From Clostridiales bacterium (GTDB lineage: Bacteria; Bacillota; Clostridia; Oscillospirales; Butyricicoccaceae), in assembly GCA_022775385.1 (NCBI GenBank), contig JALFIV010000033.1, forward strand, positions 81,077 through 145,076: a stretch of 64,000 nucleotides of DNA, given 5' to 3'. How positions within the stretch are numbered: the first letter of the stretch is position 1; every line of letters begins with the position of its first letter. Shown here one piece after another: positions 18,637 through 30,682 of the stretch. A model generated the notes under the pieces. It searched no databases, had not been told where the DNA came from, and saw only the letters and a program-made list of their open reading frames with translations. Made by a program: the position numbers and the translations under genes.

Positions 18637-19845
18637 ATGGACGTTTCCGGAAAGACGGTTGTACTGGGCGTGACGGGCGGCATCGCCGCCTACAAGGCCT
18701 GTGATCTGGTCAGCCGGCTGAGGAAGAAAAACATCGAGGTCCGCGTCATCATGACCGAGCATGCCTGCGAGTTCGTCCAGCCGCTCACCTTTGAGGTGCT
18801 GTCCAACGCGCGCGTCGTGACCGACCAGTTCAACCGCGATTTCCCGTGGGAGGTCGAACACATTGCGCTGGCAAAGGCGGCGGATGTGTTCGCGGTCGTT
18901 CCGGCGACGGCGAATTTCCTCGCCAAGGCCGCAAACGGCATCGCGGACGACATGCTGTCCACGACGGTGCTCGCGACCCGCGCACCGCTGGTGATCGCAC
19001 CGGCGATGAACACCGCGATGTACGAGCATCCGGCGACACAGCAGAATATCGAGACCCTTCGTGCGCGCGGCGCGCAGTTTGTCGAGCCGGCGAGCGGTCA
19101 TCTGGCGTGCGGTGATTCCGGAAAGGGAAAGCTCGCGGATGTCGAAGTGATCGAAGAGGCGGTTCTGTCCGCGCTGACTGTCAAGGATCTCGCGGGAAAG
19201 ACCGTCACGGTCACGGCGGGACCGACGCGCGAGGCGCTCGACCCGGTGCGTTTTCTGTCCAACCATTCGACGGGAAAGATGGGCTATGCCATCGCGCGCT
19301 GTGCTGTGCGCCGCGGCGCACGTGTGAATCTGATCTCCGGACCGGTCTCGCTGACCCCGCCGCAGGGCGTCAATCTGATTCCGGTCACCTCCGCCTGCGA
19401 GATGCGCGAGGCGGTTTTGGAGGCACTGCCGCAGTCGGATATCGTTGTCAAGGCCGCCGCGGTCGGAGACTACCGTCCGGCGGAGTACGCCGACAACAAG
19501 ATCAAGAAAAAGAACGATGACATGAGCGTTTCGCTGGTGCGCAATCCGGACATTCTGGCGGAGATCGGCACCCTGCGCCGGGACGATCAGGTGATCTGCG
19601 GCTTCTCGATGGAGACCCGCGATCTGCTGGAGAACTCGGCGAAAAAGCTGAACGCGAAAAACTGTGACGTCATCGTCGCAAACAATCTCAAGACCAAGGG
19701 CGCGGGCTTCGCGGGAGACACCAATGTGGTCACCCTGCTGTACCGTGACGGTCGGGTGGAGCCGCTTGAGCTGATGAATAAGGGCGATGTGGCGGACATT
19801 CTGCTGGATCGTCTGGCCGCGCTCTCGGCGAAGCAAAACGTATGA
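18637..19845 (+). CDS. coaBC: Phosphopantothenoylcysteine decarboxylase / phosphopantothenate-cysteine ligase
   Basis: VLGVTGGIAAYKACDLVSRL; APAMNTAMYEHPA; TAGPTREALDPVRFLSNHSTGKMG. Confidence 0.95.
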   Translation: MDVSGKTVVLGVTGGIAAYKACDLVSRLRKKNIEVRVIMTEHACEFVQPLTFEVLSNARVVTDQFNRDFPWEVEHIALAKAADVFAVVPATANFLAKAANGIADDMLSTTVLATRAPLVIAPAMNTAMYEHPATQQNIETLRARGAQFVEPASGHLACGDSGKGKLADVEVIEEAVLSALTVKDLAGKTVTVTAGPTREALDPVRFLSNHSTGKMGYAIARCAVRRGARVNLISGPVSLTPPQGVNLIPVTSACEMREAVLEALPQSDIVVKAAAVGDYRPAEYADNKIKKKNDDMSVSLVRNPDILAEIGTLRRDDQVICGFSMETRDLLENSAKKLNAKNCDVIVANNLKTKGAGFAGDTNVVTLLYRDGRVEPLELMNKGDVADILLDRLAALSAKQNV

Positions 19846-22298
19846 CAAGCCAGATTTGCCGTGCAGCGGTCAGCGCGGCAAATTTTGCATTTGACCGATT
19901 ATATGACTACCGTATCCCGGCGGAGCTGGAAAACCTGGTTCAGCCGGGTATGCGCATCCTTGTCCCGTTTGGAAAGGGAAACCGTCTGACCGAGGCGTTC
20001 GCCGTTCAGGTGATGCAGACATCGGAGGTGGAAAACCTCAAGGAGGTTCAGTCCGTGCTCGATCTCGAGCCGGTGCTGGATGAGCATCAGATTCATCTGG
20101 CGGCATGGATGTGCTCGTCGCTGTACAGCACGTTTTTCGACTGCGCCAAGGTGATGCTGCCCTCCGGACTGTGGTTCCGCCACGAGGAGTGGTATCAGCT
20201 CGCGGACGGGATCACACAGGAGCAGCTGGACGCGCGGGCACAGCACGAGCCGATTCTGACGCTGTTCTCGGTGAAAAAGCCCAGACGCTCGCTCAAGGAC
20301 ATCCGCGCCGAGGTGCCGGATTCCAATCTGATGCGGCGGCTGAACGAGCTGTGCCGGCAGGAGATCCTGCGGTTTTCCAGCTCGTTCTCGCGCAAGATCG
20401 GGGACAAGAGCGTCAAAATGTTGGCGCTCGATATGCCGGCGGATCAGGCGGCGCGGCGGGCGGAGCGCGGACGCAGTCCGGTTCGTCTGGAGGTCGTGGG
20501 CTGTCTCGCGGACGGCGGAGCGCTCAGCCGGCAGGAGCTGATGTATCAGACCGGCGCGTCAGCCGGCATCCTCTCCACCATGGTAAAGCAGGGCATCCTG
20601 CGTGAGTGGGAGGAAGAGGCATTCCGTATGCCGGACTTCTCGCACTGTGAACGCGAGCCGATGGGAACGCTGACAAACGCGCAGCGGGAGGCGTACGACC
20701 GCATCTCCCCGCGGATGGATACCGATCAGCCGGAGGCGGCGCTGCTGTACGGCGTGACCGGAAGCGGAAAGACGCAGGTGTACCTGCATCTGATCGAGCG
20801 GGCGCTCCGGCAGGGAAAGGGCGCACTCGTGCTCGTTCCGGAGATCGGCTTGACCCCGCAGATGATCCGCCGCTTTGTCTGCTGTTTCGGCGCCTCGCGT
20901 GTCGCGGTGCTTCATTCGGCGCTGTCGGTCGGGGAGCGGTATGACAGCTGGAAGCGTATCCGCTCGGGCGAGGCGCAGGTGGTGGTCGGCACGCGCTCGG
21001 CGGTGTTCGCACCGGTGCAAAACCTCGGACTGCTCGTCATCGACGAGGAACAGGACGATGCGTACAAATCCGAGCAGTCGCCGTGCTATCACGCCCGGGA
21101 AATCGCCAAATACCGCGTGATGCAGGAAAAAGCGCTGCTCGTGCTCGGCTCGGCGACGCCGTCGATTGAGACTTTTTACGGTGCGAAAACCGGAAGGTAT
21201 CCGATGGCGGTTCTGCGGGAACGCTATGCAGGGACACAGCTGCCGCAGGTCACGATTGCGGACCAGCGCGAAGCGGCGCGGCAGGGATGCTTTGGCTCGA
21301 TCGGACCGGTTCTGCGCGATGCGGTTGCGGAAACCCTCCGTGACGGGCATCAGGCGATTTTGTTTCTGAACCGGCGCGGCGCCGCGCGGCAGGTCACCTG
21401 CACCGGATGCGGCTGGCGTCCGGAGTGCCCGTCGTGCAGCGTCTCGATGACCTATCACTCCGCCAACCACCGGCTGATGTGTCACTACTGCGGCCATTCC
21501 GAGCCGCTTCCGCGCGCCTGTCCGGTGTGCGGCAGTACGCACCTCAAGACCGAGGGTGCGGGCACCCAGCGCGTGGAGCAGGAGCTGCACGAGCTGTTTC
21601 CGAAGGCGCGTGTACTGCGCATGGATGCGGACACGACGCGGGCGAAAAACGCCCATGAAAAACTGCTCGCGGAGTTTGCCGCGGGCGGTGCGGACATCCT
21701 GCTCGGCACCCAGATGGTCACCAAGGGACTGGATTTTGACCGGGTCGCGCTGGTCGGTGTCATTGACGCCGATCAGATGCTGTTTGCGCAGGACTACCGC
21801 GCGCGGGAGCGCACGTTTTCACTGCTGACACAGGTGGTCGGACGGGCGGGACGGCGCGATGTGCGCGGACGGGCGGTCATTCAGACCTACTCGCCGAATC
21901 ACGACGTGATTCTGAACGCCGCGCGGCAGGACTACGAGCGGTTTTATGAACAGGAGATCGAGCTGCGGCAGGCGCTGCAGTGTCCGCCGGCGGCGCAGAT
22001 TCTGACGCTGACCGCCTCGGCGGAGAGCGAGCGCGACGTGCTCGAGGCGCTGGTCTATGTGCGTCAGCGGATTGAGGGTCTGATGAACGATCAGTTTGCG
22101 GATTTCCGCTATCCCGTGCTCGGACCGGCTCCGGCATCCGTGCTGCGCGTCATGAACCGGTATCGGTATCACCTGACCATCCGATGCCCCGACAACAGGA
22201 GAAGACGAGAGCTGATCGGCGGGATTCTGCGGGAGTTTGCCGCGAATCGTCAGTTCCGTTCGGTCGCTCTGTTTGCGGATGTCAATCCGCTGGAATAA
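19842..22298 (+). CDS. priA: Primosomal protein N' (replication restart helicase)
   Basis: LLYGVTGSGKTQVYL; Cys-rich zinc-binding region CTGCGWRPECPSCSVSMTYH. Confidence 0.95.
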   Translation: MTSQICRAAVSAANFAFDRLYDYRIPAELENLVQPGMRILVPFGKGNRLTEAFAVQVMQTSEVENLKEVQSVLDLEPVLDEHQIHLAAWMCSSLYSTFFDCAKVMLPSGLWFRHEEWYQLADGITQEQLDARAQHEPILTLFSVKKPRRSLKDIRAEVPDSNLMRRLNELCRQEILRFSSSFSRKIGDKSVKMLALDMPADQAARRAERGRSPVRLEVVGCLADGGALSRQELMYQTGASAGILSTMVKQGILREWEEEAFRMPDFSHCEREPMGTLTNAQREAYDRISPRMDTDQPEAALLYGVTGSGKTQVYLHLIERALRQGKGALVLVPEIGLTPQMIRRFVCCFGASRVAVLHSALSVGERYDSWKRIRSGEAQVVVGTRSAVFAPVQNLGLLVIDEEQDDAYKSEQSPCYHAREIAKYRVMQEKALLVLGSATPSIETFYGAKTGRYPMAVLRERYAGTQLPQVTIADQREAARQGCFGSIGPVLRDAVAETLRDGHQAILFLNRRGAARQVTCTGCGWRPECPSCSVSMTYHSANHRLMCHYCGHSEPLPRACPVCGSTHLKTEGAGTQRVEQELHELFPKARVLRMDADTTRAKNAHEKLLAEFAAGGADILLGTQMVTKGLDFDRVALVGVIDADQMLFAQDYRARERTFSLLTQVVGRAGRRDVRGRAVIQTYSPNHDVILNAARQDYERFYEQEIELRQALQCPPAAQILTLTASAESERDVLEALVYVRQRIEGLMNDQFADFRYPVLGPAPASVLRVMNRYRYHLTIRCPDNRRRRELIGGILREFAANRQFRSVALFADVNPLE

Positions 22299-22327
22299 CA
22301 TCAACGACAACCAAGGAGGAATTTTCC

Positions 22328-22795
22328 ATGATTCGAGAGATTATCAAGCATCCGGATCCGGTGCTGTATAAAAAGTGCCACGCGGTCACCAAGTTTGACG
22401 CGAGACTGGGCAAGATTCTGGACGACATGGCGGACACGATGATGTCCGCAAACGGCGTCGGACTCGCCGGTCCGCAGATCGGTATGCTGCGCCGCATCTG
22501 TGTCGTCCTCGACACCACCGACAACGACAAGGTCATCGAGCTGATCAATCCGGAGGTTGTCGAGACCTCCGGTTCCCAGACCGGAACCGAGGGCTGCCTG
22601 AGCTTCCCGGATGAATTCGGCACGGTCACCCGTCCGCGCGTCGTCACCGTCCGCGCACAGGATCGGCATGGCGAGTGGTTCACGCTGACGCGCGAGGATC
22701 TGACCGCGCGCGCGTTCCTGCACGAGATCGACCATCTGGACGGCCACGTGTTCAAGGAGAAGGTCGAAGATATCTTCGAGCCGGAAGCGGAGTAA
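22328..22795 (+). CDS. def: Peptide deformylase
   Basis: GVGLAGPQIG; EGCLSFP; FLHEIDHLDG. Confidence 0.95.
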   Translation: MIREIIKHPDPVLYKKCHAVTKFDARLGKILDDMADTMMSANGVGLAGPQIGMLRRICVVLDTTDNDKVIELINPEVVETSGSQTGTEGCLSFPDEFGTVTRPRVVTVRAQDRHGEWFTLTREDLTARAFLHEIDHLDGHVFKEKVEDIFEPEAE

Positions 22796-22808
22796 GGAGA
22801 GAGCCCGG

Positions 22809-23750
<942 letters not shown>

Positions 23751-23797
23751 ACCCGCCGAAGGGGAAAAGAGAGCAATTCCAAAAGGAGGAATGTGTG

Positions 23798-24529
23798 ATG
23801 ATTCCCGGTTATTATGGTTACGGTGTCGGATATCATTCCGGATATTCGATCTATTTGATTTTGATGGCGGTCTGCTTTGTGTTCTCGCTGTGGGCGCAGG
23901 CATCGGTCAATTCCGCCTTCCGGCGGTATTCCCGCGTGGCGACGCGGCGGGGTCTGACCGGACGGCAGGCGGCGGAGTGCGTGCTGCGCGCAAACGGCGT
24001 CAGCGGCATTCAGTTCGCCCGCATCGGCGGAAGCTTGACCGACAACTTCAACCCGACTACCGGCGTCATCAGCCTGTCGTCGGATGTCTATGACTCCACC
24101 TCGGTCGCATCGGTCGGCGTGGCGGCACATGAGGCCGGTCACGCGGTTCAGCATGCGGTCGGCTATGGTCCGATCCGCCTGCGCATGGCGATCATTCCGA
24201 TCTGTTCGTTCGGCTCCCGCATGTCGTGGCCGCTGCTGGTCATCGGTCTTGCGGTGGGCATCACACCGCTGATCGGTCTGGGCGTCGCGTTTTTCGCGCT
24301 GTCCACCCTGTTTCAGCTGGTGACGCTGCCGGTCGAGCTGGATGCCTCCCACCGTGCGCTTGCGGCACTGCGGGACGGCGGACTGCTGACCGAGGACGAA
24401 CTGCCGATGGCGCGCAAGACGCTGACAGCCGCAGCGATGACCTATCTTGCGGCGCTCGCGACCAGTATCGTACAGCTGCTCCGTCTGCTGGCGATTTTCG
24501 GAAACAGACGCGGAGGACGGGATGACTGA
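23798..24529 (+). CDS. YugP-like zinc metallopeptidase
   Basis: HEAGHAVQHAVGY; several TM segments. Confidence 0.88.
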   Translation: MIPGYYGYGVGYHSGYSIYLILMAVCFVFSLWAQASVNSAFRRYSRVATRRGLTGRQAAECVLRANGVSGIQFARIGGSLTDNFNPTTGVISLSSDVYDSTSVASVGVAAHEAGHAVQHAVGYGPIRLRMAIIPICSFGSRMSWPLLVIGLAVGITPLIGLGVAFFALSTLFQLVTLPVELDASHRALAALRDGGLLTEDELPMARKTLTAAAMTYLAALATSIVQLLRLLAIFGNRRGGRDD

Positions 24530-25859
24530 GACCAGAAAAACCGCGCGGGAGGCCGCGGCGCGGGCGCTGTTCGCGATTGAGGAGAACGGTGCATGGAGCG
24601 CGCAGGCGGTTCAGCGCGAAGCGGCGGAGATGGATAAGCGGGATGCGGCGCTGGCGACGGCGCTCGTCGGCGGTGTGCTTCAGCACAAGGCGATGTGCGA
24701 TTTCTACCTGTCCCATTTTTCCAGCGTCCGGCTGAAGAAACTCCAGCCGCGCATTTTGACCCTGCTGCGGCTTGCGGTCTATCAGATCGTCTGGATGGAC
24801 CGCATTCCGGATTCGGCGGCGGTCAACGAGACGATCCGGCTGGCAAAATCGCTGTGTCATGCCGGCAAGCGCACGACGGGATACCTCAACGGCGTCCTGC
24901 GCGCGGTGGCGCGGAGCAGGGACAATCTGCCCAGGCCGGACTGCGCGACCAAAGAGGAATTTTACTCGCTGTTTTACAGCACGCCGCGCTGGCTGACCGC
25001 GCTGCTGATCGAGCAGTTCGGCGAGCGCGAGACAAAAAAACTGCTGGAGGCGAACAACCGGCCGGCGCCCACCGTCCTGCGGGTCAACACCCTGCGTGCG
25101 GATGCGGAAAGCATACTGCGTGAGCTGACCGAGCAGGGCGTGCAGGCGGAGCGCCACCCGTCCATTCCGAACTGCCTCGTGGTCAAGGGAACCGGCAGCA
25201 TCGCATCGCTGCCGTGCTTTGCGGACGGACGGGTGACGGTACAGGACGGCGCGAGCCAGATGAGCGTGTACGCACTCGACCCGATGCCGGACAGCACGGT
25301 GATCGACTGCTGCGCTGCGCCGGGCGGAAAGAGCTTTTTCCTGTCCGAGCGCATGAAAAACACCGGCACGGTGTACTCCTGCGATATCTTTCCGCATAAG
25401 CTTACCAAGATCCGCGAGGGCGCACAGCGGCTGGGCTGCACGAATGTGACCGCATTCCTGCAGGATGCGTCTCAGTTCCGTCCCGAGTGGGAGGAAACGG
25501 CGGACTATGTCCTGTGCGACGTCCCGTGCTCCGGTCTGGGCATCATCCGGAAAAAGCCGGAGATCCGCTACAAGGATCCTGCGGAGCTGATGCAGCTGCC
25601 GGAGATTCAGCGGGCGATTCTGGACAACTGCGCGCGCTATGTGCGTCCGGGCGGCACGCTGGTCTATTCGACCTGTACGGTGCTGGAGCGGGAGAATCAG
25701 GACGTTGTCCATGCGTTTCTCGCATCCCATCCGGACTTCCGGCTGAGCCGGTTTTCTCTGCCGGTCTGCGATACCGCTGTGGAGGGGGAAATCACCCTTC
25801 TGCCGCATGTTCACGGAACCGATGGTTTTTTTGTTGCAAAATTAGTAAAAATGGATTAG
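24522..25859 (+). CDS. rsmB: 16S rRNA m5C967 methyltransferase
   Basis: NusB-like N-terminus; CCAAPGGKSFFLSERM; DVPCSGLGIIRKKPEIR. Confidence 0.93.
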   Translation: MTETRKTAREAAARALFAIEENGAWSAQAVQREAAEMDKRDAALATALVGGVLQHKAMCDFYLSHFSSVRLKKLQPRILTLLRLAVYQIVWMDRIPDSAAVNETIRLAKSLCHAGKRTTGYLNGVLRAVARSRDNLPRPDCATKEEFYSLFYSTPRWLTALLIEQFGERETKKLLEANNRPAPTVLRVNTLRADAESILRELTEQGVQAERHPSIPNCLVVKGTGSIASLPCFADGRVTVQDGASQMSVYALDPMPDSTVIDCCAAPGGKSFFLSERMKNTGTVYSCDIFPHKLTKIREGAQRLGCTNVTAFLQDASQFRPEWEETADYVLCDVPCSGLGIIRKKPEIRYKDPAELMQLPEIQRAILDNCARYVRPGGTLVYSTCTVLERENQDVVHAFLASHPDFRLSRFSLPVCDTAVEGEITLLPHVHGTDGFFVAKLVKMD

Positions 25860-25907
25860 TATAATGGTGTATGAGATTGTGCAGACAGATAAGGAGCATC
25901 GTTTTTT

Positions 25908-26954
25908 ATGACAAAACCGGAGATCAAATGCAGAACGATACCGGAGCTGAAGGAAGAACTCGCGGCGCTGGGGGAAAAGCCGTTCCGCGCACAGCAGATC
26001 TTCCGCTGGATGCATACCGGGGTCTCGGATTTTGACGAGATGACAAATCTGTCCAAACCGCTGCGCACCAAGCTGCGGGAGAACTATCTGCTCACCGCGC
26101 CGCGCATCGTGCGCAAGCAGGTCTCGGCGCTGGACGGAACAATCAAGTACTTATGGGAGCTGCACGACGGAAACTGTGTGGAGAGCGTCTTCATGCGTTA
26201 TCACCACGGCAATTCCGCCTGTGTGTCCAGTCAGGTCGGCTGCCGCATGGGATGCAAGTTCTGTGCCTCCGGCATCGGCGGTCTGGTTCGCAGTCTGTCT
26301 GCGGGGGAGATTCTTGACCAGATCCTGTTTATGCAGAAGGACACGGGGGAGCGGATTTCCAACATTGTACTGATGGGAACCGGTGAGCCGCTGGACAACT
26401 ATGACAACGTGCTCCGGTTTCTGGAGCTGGTCGGCTCGCCCGACGGGCTGAACATCGGACAGCGCCATATCTCGCTGTCCACCTCCGGACTGGCGGATCA
26501 GATCGACCGTCTCGCGGAGGAGAAACTTCAGATCACGCTGTCGGTCTCGCTCCATTCGCCGGACAACGAGTCGCGCAGCGCGATGATGCCGGTCAACCGG
26601 TCGTATCCGGTGGAGCGGCTGATCCGGTCGTGCCGTCACTATTTCGATGTGACCGGACGGCGGGTCTCTTACGAATACACGATGATTGACGGGGTGAGCG
26701 ACCGCCCGTGGCAGGCGAAAAAACTCGCGGCACTGCTGCACGGACGTCCGGCGCATGTCAATCTGATCCCGCTCAACGCGGTGACCGAGAGCGGGCTTCG
26801 GCCTTCGACCAGACAGCATGTCAGCGCATTCCAGAAGATTCTGGAGTCGAGCGGTGTGACGGCGACGGTGAGACGGACACTCGGTCCGGACATCGACGCC
26901 TCCTGTGGACAGCTGCGGCGGAGTTATATCGAGCAATCCAACGAGAAAGAGTGA
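25908..26954 (+). CDS. rlmN: 23S rRNA (adenine2503-C2)-methyltransferase
   Basis: CVSSQVGCRMGCKFCASG radical-SAM motif. Confidence 0.95.
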   Translation: MTKPEIKCRTIPELKEELAALGEKPFRAQQIFRWMHTGVSDFDEMTNLSKPLRTKLRENYLLTAPRIVRKQVSALDGTIKYLWELHDGNCVESVFMRYHHGNSACVSSQVGCRMGCKFCASGIGGLVRSLSAGEILDQILFMQKDTGERISNIVLMGTGEPLDNYDNVLRFLELVGSPDGLNIGQRHISLSTSGLADQIDRLAEEKLQITLSVSLHSPDNESRSAMMPVNRSYPVERLIRSCRHYFDVTGRRVSYEYTMIDGVSDRPWQAKKLAALLHGRPAHVNLIPLNAVTESGLRPSTRQHVSAFQKILESSGVTATVRRTLGPDIDASCGQLRRSYIEQSNEKE

Positions 26955-26958
26955 TGAA

Positions 26959-27693
26959 ATGAACGTATACGGCAAGACAGATAAGGGCCTGGTTCGGTCG
27001 AACAATCAGGACACCTATCGCACAGAACTGAATCAAAACGGATGCGCTTATCTCATCCTCTGCGACGGCATGGGCGGTGCCCGTGCGGGAAATGTGGCGA
27101 GCGAAAAGACGGCGGAGGTTTTCCTGCAGTATCTGCAGGAGCACTGTGAGCCGGAGATGCAGCGCGATGAACTGGCACAGATTCTGGTCGACGGCGCGGC
27201 ACTGGCCAACAGGACGGTATACGAGATGGCGGAAAACGACCCCGGGCAGTACAGCGGCATGGGTACGACGCTGGTCGGCGGTGTCGCGGTCGGAAACCGG
27301 GTCGTACTGGCAAACATCGGCGATTCGCGCGCCTATGTGATCGACGGCGGACGGATTGCGCAGGTGACGGAGGATCACTCGGTTGTGGAGGAAATGGTCC
27401 GCGCCGGAAAACTCACCAAGGAAGAAGCGAGACACTACCCGGGACGCAATCTGATCACCCGTGCGGTCGGTGTCGACGCGGACGTCGAGCCGGATCTGTA
27501 CGAAGTGATCCTGCGGGACGGACAAATTCTGCTGCTCTGCTCCGACGGACTGAGCGGCATGCTCACGGACAGCGAGATCGCGGAGATCGTCGCGTCCGAA
27601 GAGAATTTTGAGCGCGCGTGCGAAACGCTGATCGCGGGTGCATGCGGCGCAGGCGGAACTGACAACATCACGGTTGTTTTATATACAAAGTAG
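26959..27693 (+). CDS. prpC: PP2C-type Ser/Thr phosphatase
   Basis: GLVRSNNQD; LCDGMGG; IGDSRAY; GGTDNITVV; next to PASTA kinase. Confidence 0.93.
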   Translation: MNVYGKTDKGLVRSNNQDTYRTELNQNGCAYLILCDGMGGARAGNVASEKTAEVFLQYLQEHCEPEMQRDELAQILVDGAALANRTVYEMAENDPGQYSGMGTTLVGGVAVGNRVVLANIGDSRAYVIDGGRIAQVTEDHSVVEEMVRAGKLTKEEARHYPGRNLITRAVGVDADVEPDLYEVILRDGQILLLCSDGLSGMLTDSEIAEIVASEENFERACETLIAGACGAGGTDNITVVLYTK

Positions 27694-27703
27694 GAGATAG
27701 AAT

Positions 27704-29776
27704 ATGTCTGATAATATCGGCAAAGTTTTTGGCGGCCGCTATGAAGTGCGCGAGATCATCGGCACCGGCGGTATGGCCGTTGTGTACAAAGCATATGACA
27801 CCGTGCTGCATCGTTATGTGGCAATCAAGGTTTTGAAAGAAGAGTTCGCGGCGGACAACGAGTTCCGCAAGCGTTTTAACAACGAGGCACAGGCGGTAGC
27901 CAAGCTGTCTCACAATAATATCGTTTCGATCTATGACGTCTCGCAGGATCACTCCGAGGCGGAGTACATCGTCATGGAGCTGTGCGAGGGCGTCACGCTC
28001 AAGGATTACCTGCGCAAGAAGCATCATCTGTCGTGGCAGGAGACGGTTTACTTCTCCCAGCAGGTGGCGCGCGCACTGGATCACGCGCACAGCCGCGGCA
28101 TCATCCATCAGGACATCAAGCCGCATAACATCATGCTGCTGCGCGACAGCACGGCAAAGGTGATGGACTTCGGCATCGCAAGCTTCGCCAACAGCCAGGA
28201 GACCAAGAAGGTCTCGGAGGCGATCGGCTCGGTGCACTACATCTCGCCGGAACAGGCGAAGGGCATCAAGGTCGACTACCGAACGGATCTGTATTCGCTC
28301 GGCGTTGTCATGTACGAGATGCTGACCGGCACTCTGCCGTTCCGCGGCGATACCGCGGTGGCAGTCGTTATGCAGCACATCAACACGGTTCCGCCCAAGC
28401 CGAGTGAGCTGATGCCGGATATTCCGCCGGCGATGGACGAGATCGTCATGCATGCGATGTGTGCGAATGCGTCCCAGCGGTACAGCTCCGCCATGGAACT
28501 GCTCAACGATCTGGAGCGTATCCGCAGCAATCCGAATTTGTATCTGAACTACACCAACCGCGCATCCTCCGCCACCCGGGCGATCCGCTACGATGACGAG
28601 GAGCAGGCGACGCAGCTCATCCGCGGCGTTCCGGTGGATCCGGACGCGGGCTATCATATGTATGAGGACGACGATGAGGAGGAGTACGAGGAGTACACTC
28701 CGCGCCGCGGCGGCAGAAAGAAGCAGCCGTCGGGCACCGGCATCATCATCGGTGGCCTGGTTGCGGTAGTTGCGGCCGCGCTGTTTGCGCTGTGGGCGAT
28801 CTTCAGCGGCGGCTCCAACGTCAAACTGACTGTGCCGGACTTTGTCGGCATGAACTACTACGAGGAAATCGAAGGAACCAACTACGAGAAGCAGTTCACC
28901 ATCCGCGTCGAGGAGGCACCGATTGAGGACGAGACCGACTACGAGGACGGCGAAGTCATGATGCAGGATCCGGAGGCGGGCGAGAAGGTCAAGCGCGGCG
29001 GAAAGATTTCGCTCATGATCGCCTCGCTGGGCGCCGACGCCGAGGCACAGCCGGAGGAGGACACCGAGGAGGAGCCGGAGGAAGAGCTGGTCAATATTCC
29101 GTCGGTCGAGGGAAGCTCGTATCAGAACGCGGCTTCTGCACTCAAGGCACTCGGACTGAAGGTCTCCCGGGAAGAGGAAAACTCGGACACGGTGGATAAG
29201 GACGATGTCATTTCGTCCGATCCGGCCAGCGGCGAGGAGGTCGAGAAGGGTTCGACTGTCACACTGACGGTATCCATCGGACCGAAGGAGGAAAAGGTCT
29301 CCGTGCCGAATCTGTTCGGAATGACACAGAGCGAGGCGGTTTCCGCCTTGGAAAAGCTCGGTCTCTCGGTCGGTGACATTGACATGGAGGAGAGCGACGA
29401 GCCGGTCGGCACCATCATCCGTCAGACGGTCTCGCCGGGAAACGAGGTCGCAAAGGGAACGTCCGTCGGTATCGTGCTTGCAGCCGAGCCGCCGGAGTAT
29501 GAGGACGAAGAATTCCCCGAGGAGGCCGATCCGTCGGATTCCAGCGTGGGTTTTACTAAGGACGGCGGAACGACCTATATCAAAATTGCTCTGCCGTCCG
29601 ACCGCAGCAGTGTCAACGTCCGTGTTACGGTCGCCGGAAATACGCTGTACGACAGCTCGGTGAACTGCAACCGCGATTCATTCACCGTTCATGCCTCGTA
29701 TTCCGGAACCGAACGGGTTCAGGTGACCATGGACGGACAGACCATCTACGACGGTGACTATAATTTTGCATCATGA
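27704..29776 (+). CDS. prkC: PASTA-domain Ser/Thr protein kinase
   Basis: GTGGMAVVYKA; IIHQDIKPHNIM; TM segment; PASTA repeats. Confidence 0.94.
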   Translation: MSDNIGKVFGGRYEVREIIGTGGMAVVYKAYDTVLHRYVAIKVLKEEFAADNEFRKRFNNEAQAVAKLSHNNIVSIYDVSQDHSEAEYIVMELCEGVTLKDYLRKKHHLSWQETVYFSQQVARALDHAHSRGIIHQDIKPHNIMLLRDSTAKVMDFGIASFANSQETKKVSEAIGSVHYISPEQAKGIKVDYRTDLYSLGVVMYEMLTGTLPFRGDTAVAVVMQHINTVPPKPSELMPDIPPAMDEIVMHAMCANASQRYSSAMELLNDLERIRSNPNLYLNYTNRASSATRAIRYDDEEQATQLIRGVPVDPDAGYHMYEDDDEEEYEEYTPRRGGRKKQPSGTGIIIGGLVAVVAAALFALWAIFSGGSNVKLTVPDFVGMNYYEEIEGTNYEKQFTIRVEEAPIEDETDYEDGEVMMQDPEAGEKVKRGGKISLMIASLGADAEAQPEEDTEEEPEEELVNIPSVEGSSYQNAASALKALGLKVSREEENSDTVDKDDVISSDPASGEEVEKGSTVTLTVSIGPKEEKVSVPNLFGMTQSEAVSALEKLGLSVGDIDMEESDEPVGTIIRQTVSPGNEVAKGTSVGIVLAAEPPEYEDEEFPEEADPSDSSVGFTKDGGTTYIKIALPSDRSSVNVRVTVAGNTLYDSSVNCNRDSFTVHASYSGTERVQVTMDGQTIYDGDYNFAS

Positions 29777-29794
29777 GAAATTCGAAGGGATAAC

Positions 29795-30682
29795 ATGAGT
29801 GAAAACGGAATTATTTTAAAGGGAATCGGCGGATTCTACTATGTCGATACGGCCGCGGGTCTTGTGGAATGCAAGGCTCGCGGCAAATTCCGCATTCAAG
29901 GCGGAAAACCGGTGATCGGAGACCGGGTCACCATCCAGTTGAATGACGACGGGACCGGATACATCCTGTCCATGGAGCCGAGAAAGACCGAGCTGCTGCG
30001 TCCGGCGGTCGCCAACATCGACCAGCTGCTCATCGTCTGTACGGCGGCGCCGCCGAAAACCGAACCGTTCCTGATCGACAAGATCACCTCGATCGCGTCG
30101 CGCAAGAACATGGACACGGTTATCGTCATCAATAAAGTCGATCTCGACCGCGGCGATCATCTCGCGGCAATCTACACCAAGGCGGGATTTCCGGTCTACC
30201 GCGTCAGCGCCGAGACCGGAGAGGGGATTGAGGAACTCCGCGGCTGTCTGCGCGGACGCATCTCCGCGTTCGCCGGCAACTCCGGCGTCGGAAAATCCAG
30301 CCTGCTCAACCGGCTGTATCCGCAGTTCCACGCGCAGGTCGGCACGATAAGCGAGAAGATCGAGCGCGGACGGCACACAACCCGCCATGTCGAGCTGATG
30401 AAGCTGCCGGAGGGCGGTTATCTGGCGGACACGCCGGGATTCTCCGCATTTCAGGCGGAAAAGATGGATCTCGTGCTGGCGGCCGATCTGCAGGACACAT
30501 TCCGCGAGTTTGAGCCGTATCTCGGACGATGCCGCTTTACCGGCTGCGCGCATGTCAAGGAAAAGGGCTGCGCGGTCCGCGCGGCGGTCGAGGCGGGAGA
30601 GATTCCGAAGGAGCGCCACGAGAGCTACTGCCGGCTGTACGAGAGTGTCAAGGACATCAAGGAATGGAGTCTGAACAAATGA
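29795..30682 (+). CDS. rsgA: Ribosome small subunit-dependent GTPase A
   Basis: AGNSGVGKSSLLN; circularly permuted GTPase; C-terminal zinc motif. Confidence 0.94.
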   Translation: MSENGIILKGIGGFYYVDTAAGLVECKARGKFRIQGGKPVIGDRVTIQLNDDGTGYILSMEPRKTELLRPAVANIDQLLIVCTAAPPKTEPFLIDKITSIASRKNMDTVIVINKVDLDRGDHLAAIYTKAGFPVYRVSAETGEGIEELRGCLRGRISAFAGNSGVGKSSLLNRLYPQFHAQVGTISEKIERGRHTTRHVELMKLPEGGYLADTPGFSAFQAEKMDLVLAADLQDTFREFEPYLGRCRFTGCAHVKEKGCAVRAAVEAGEIPKERHESYCRLYESVKDIKEWSLNK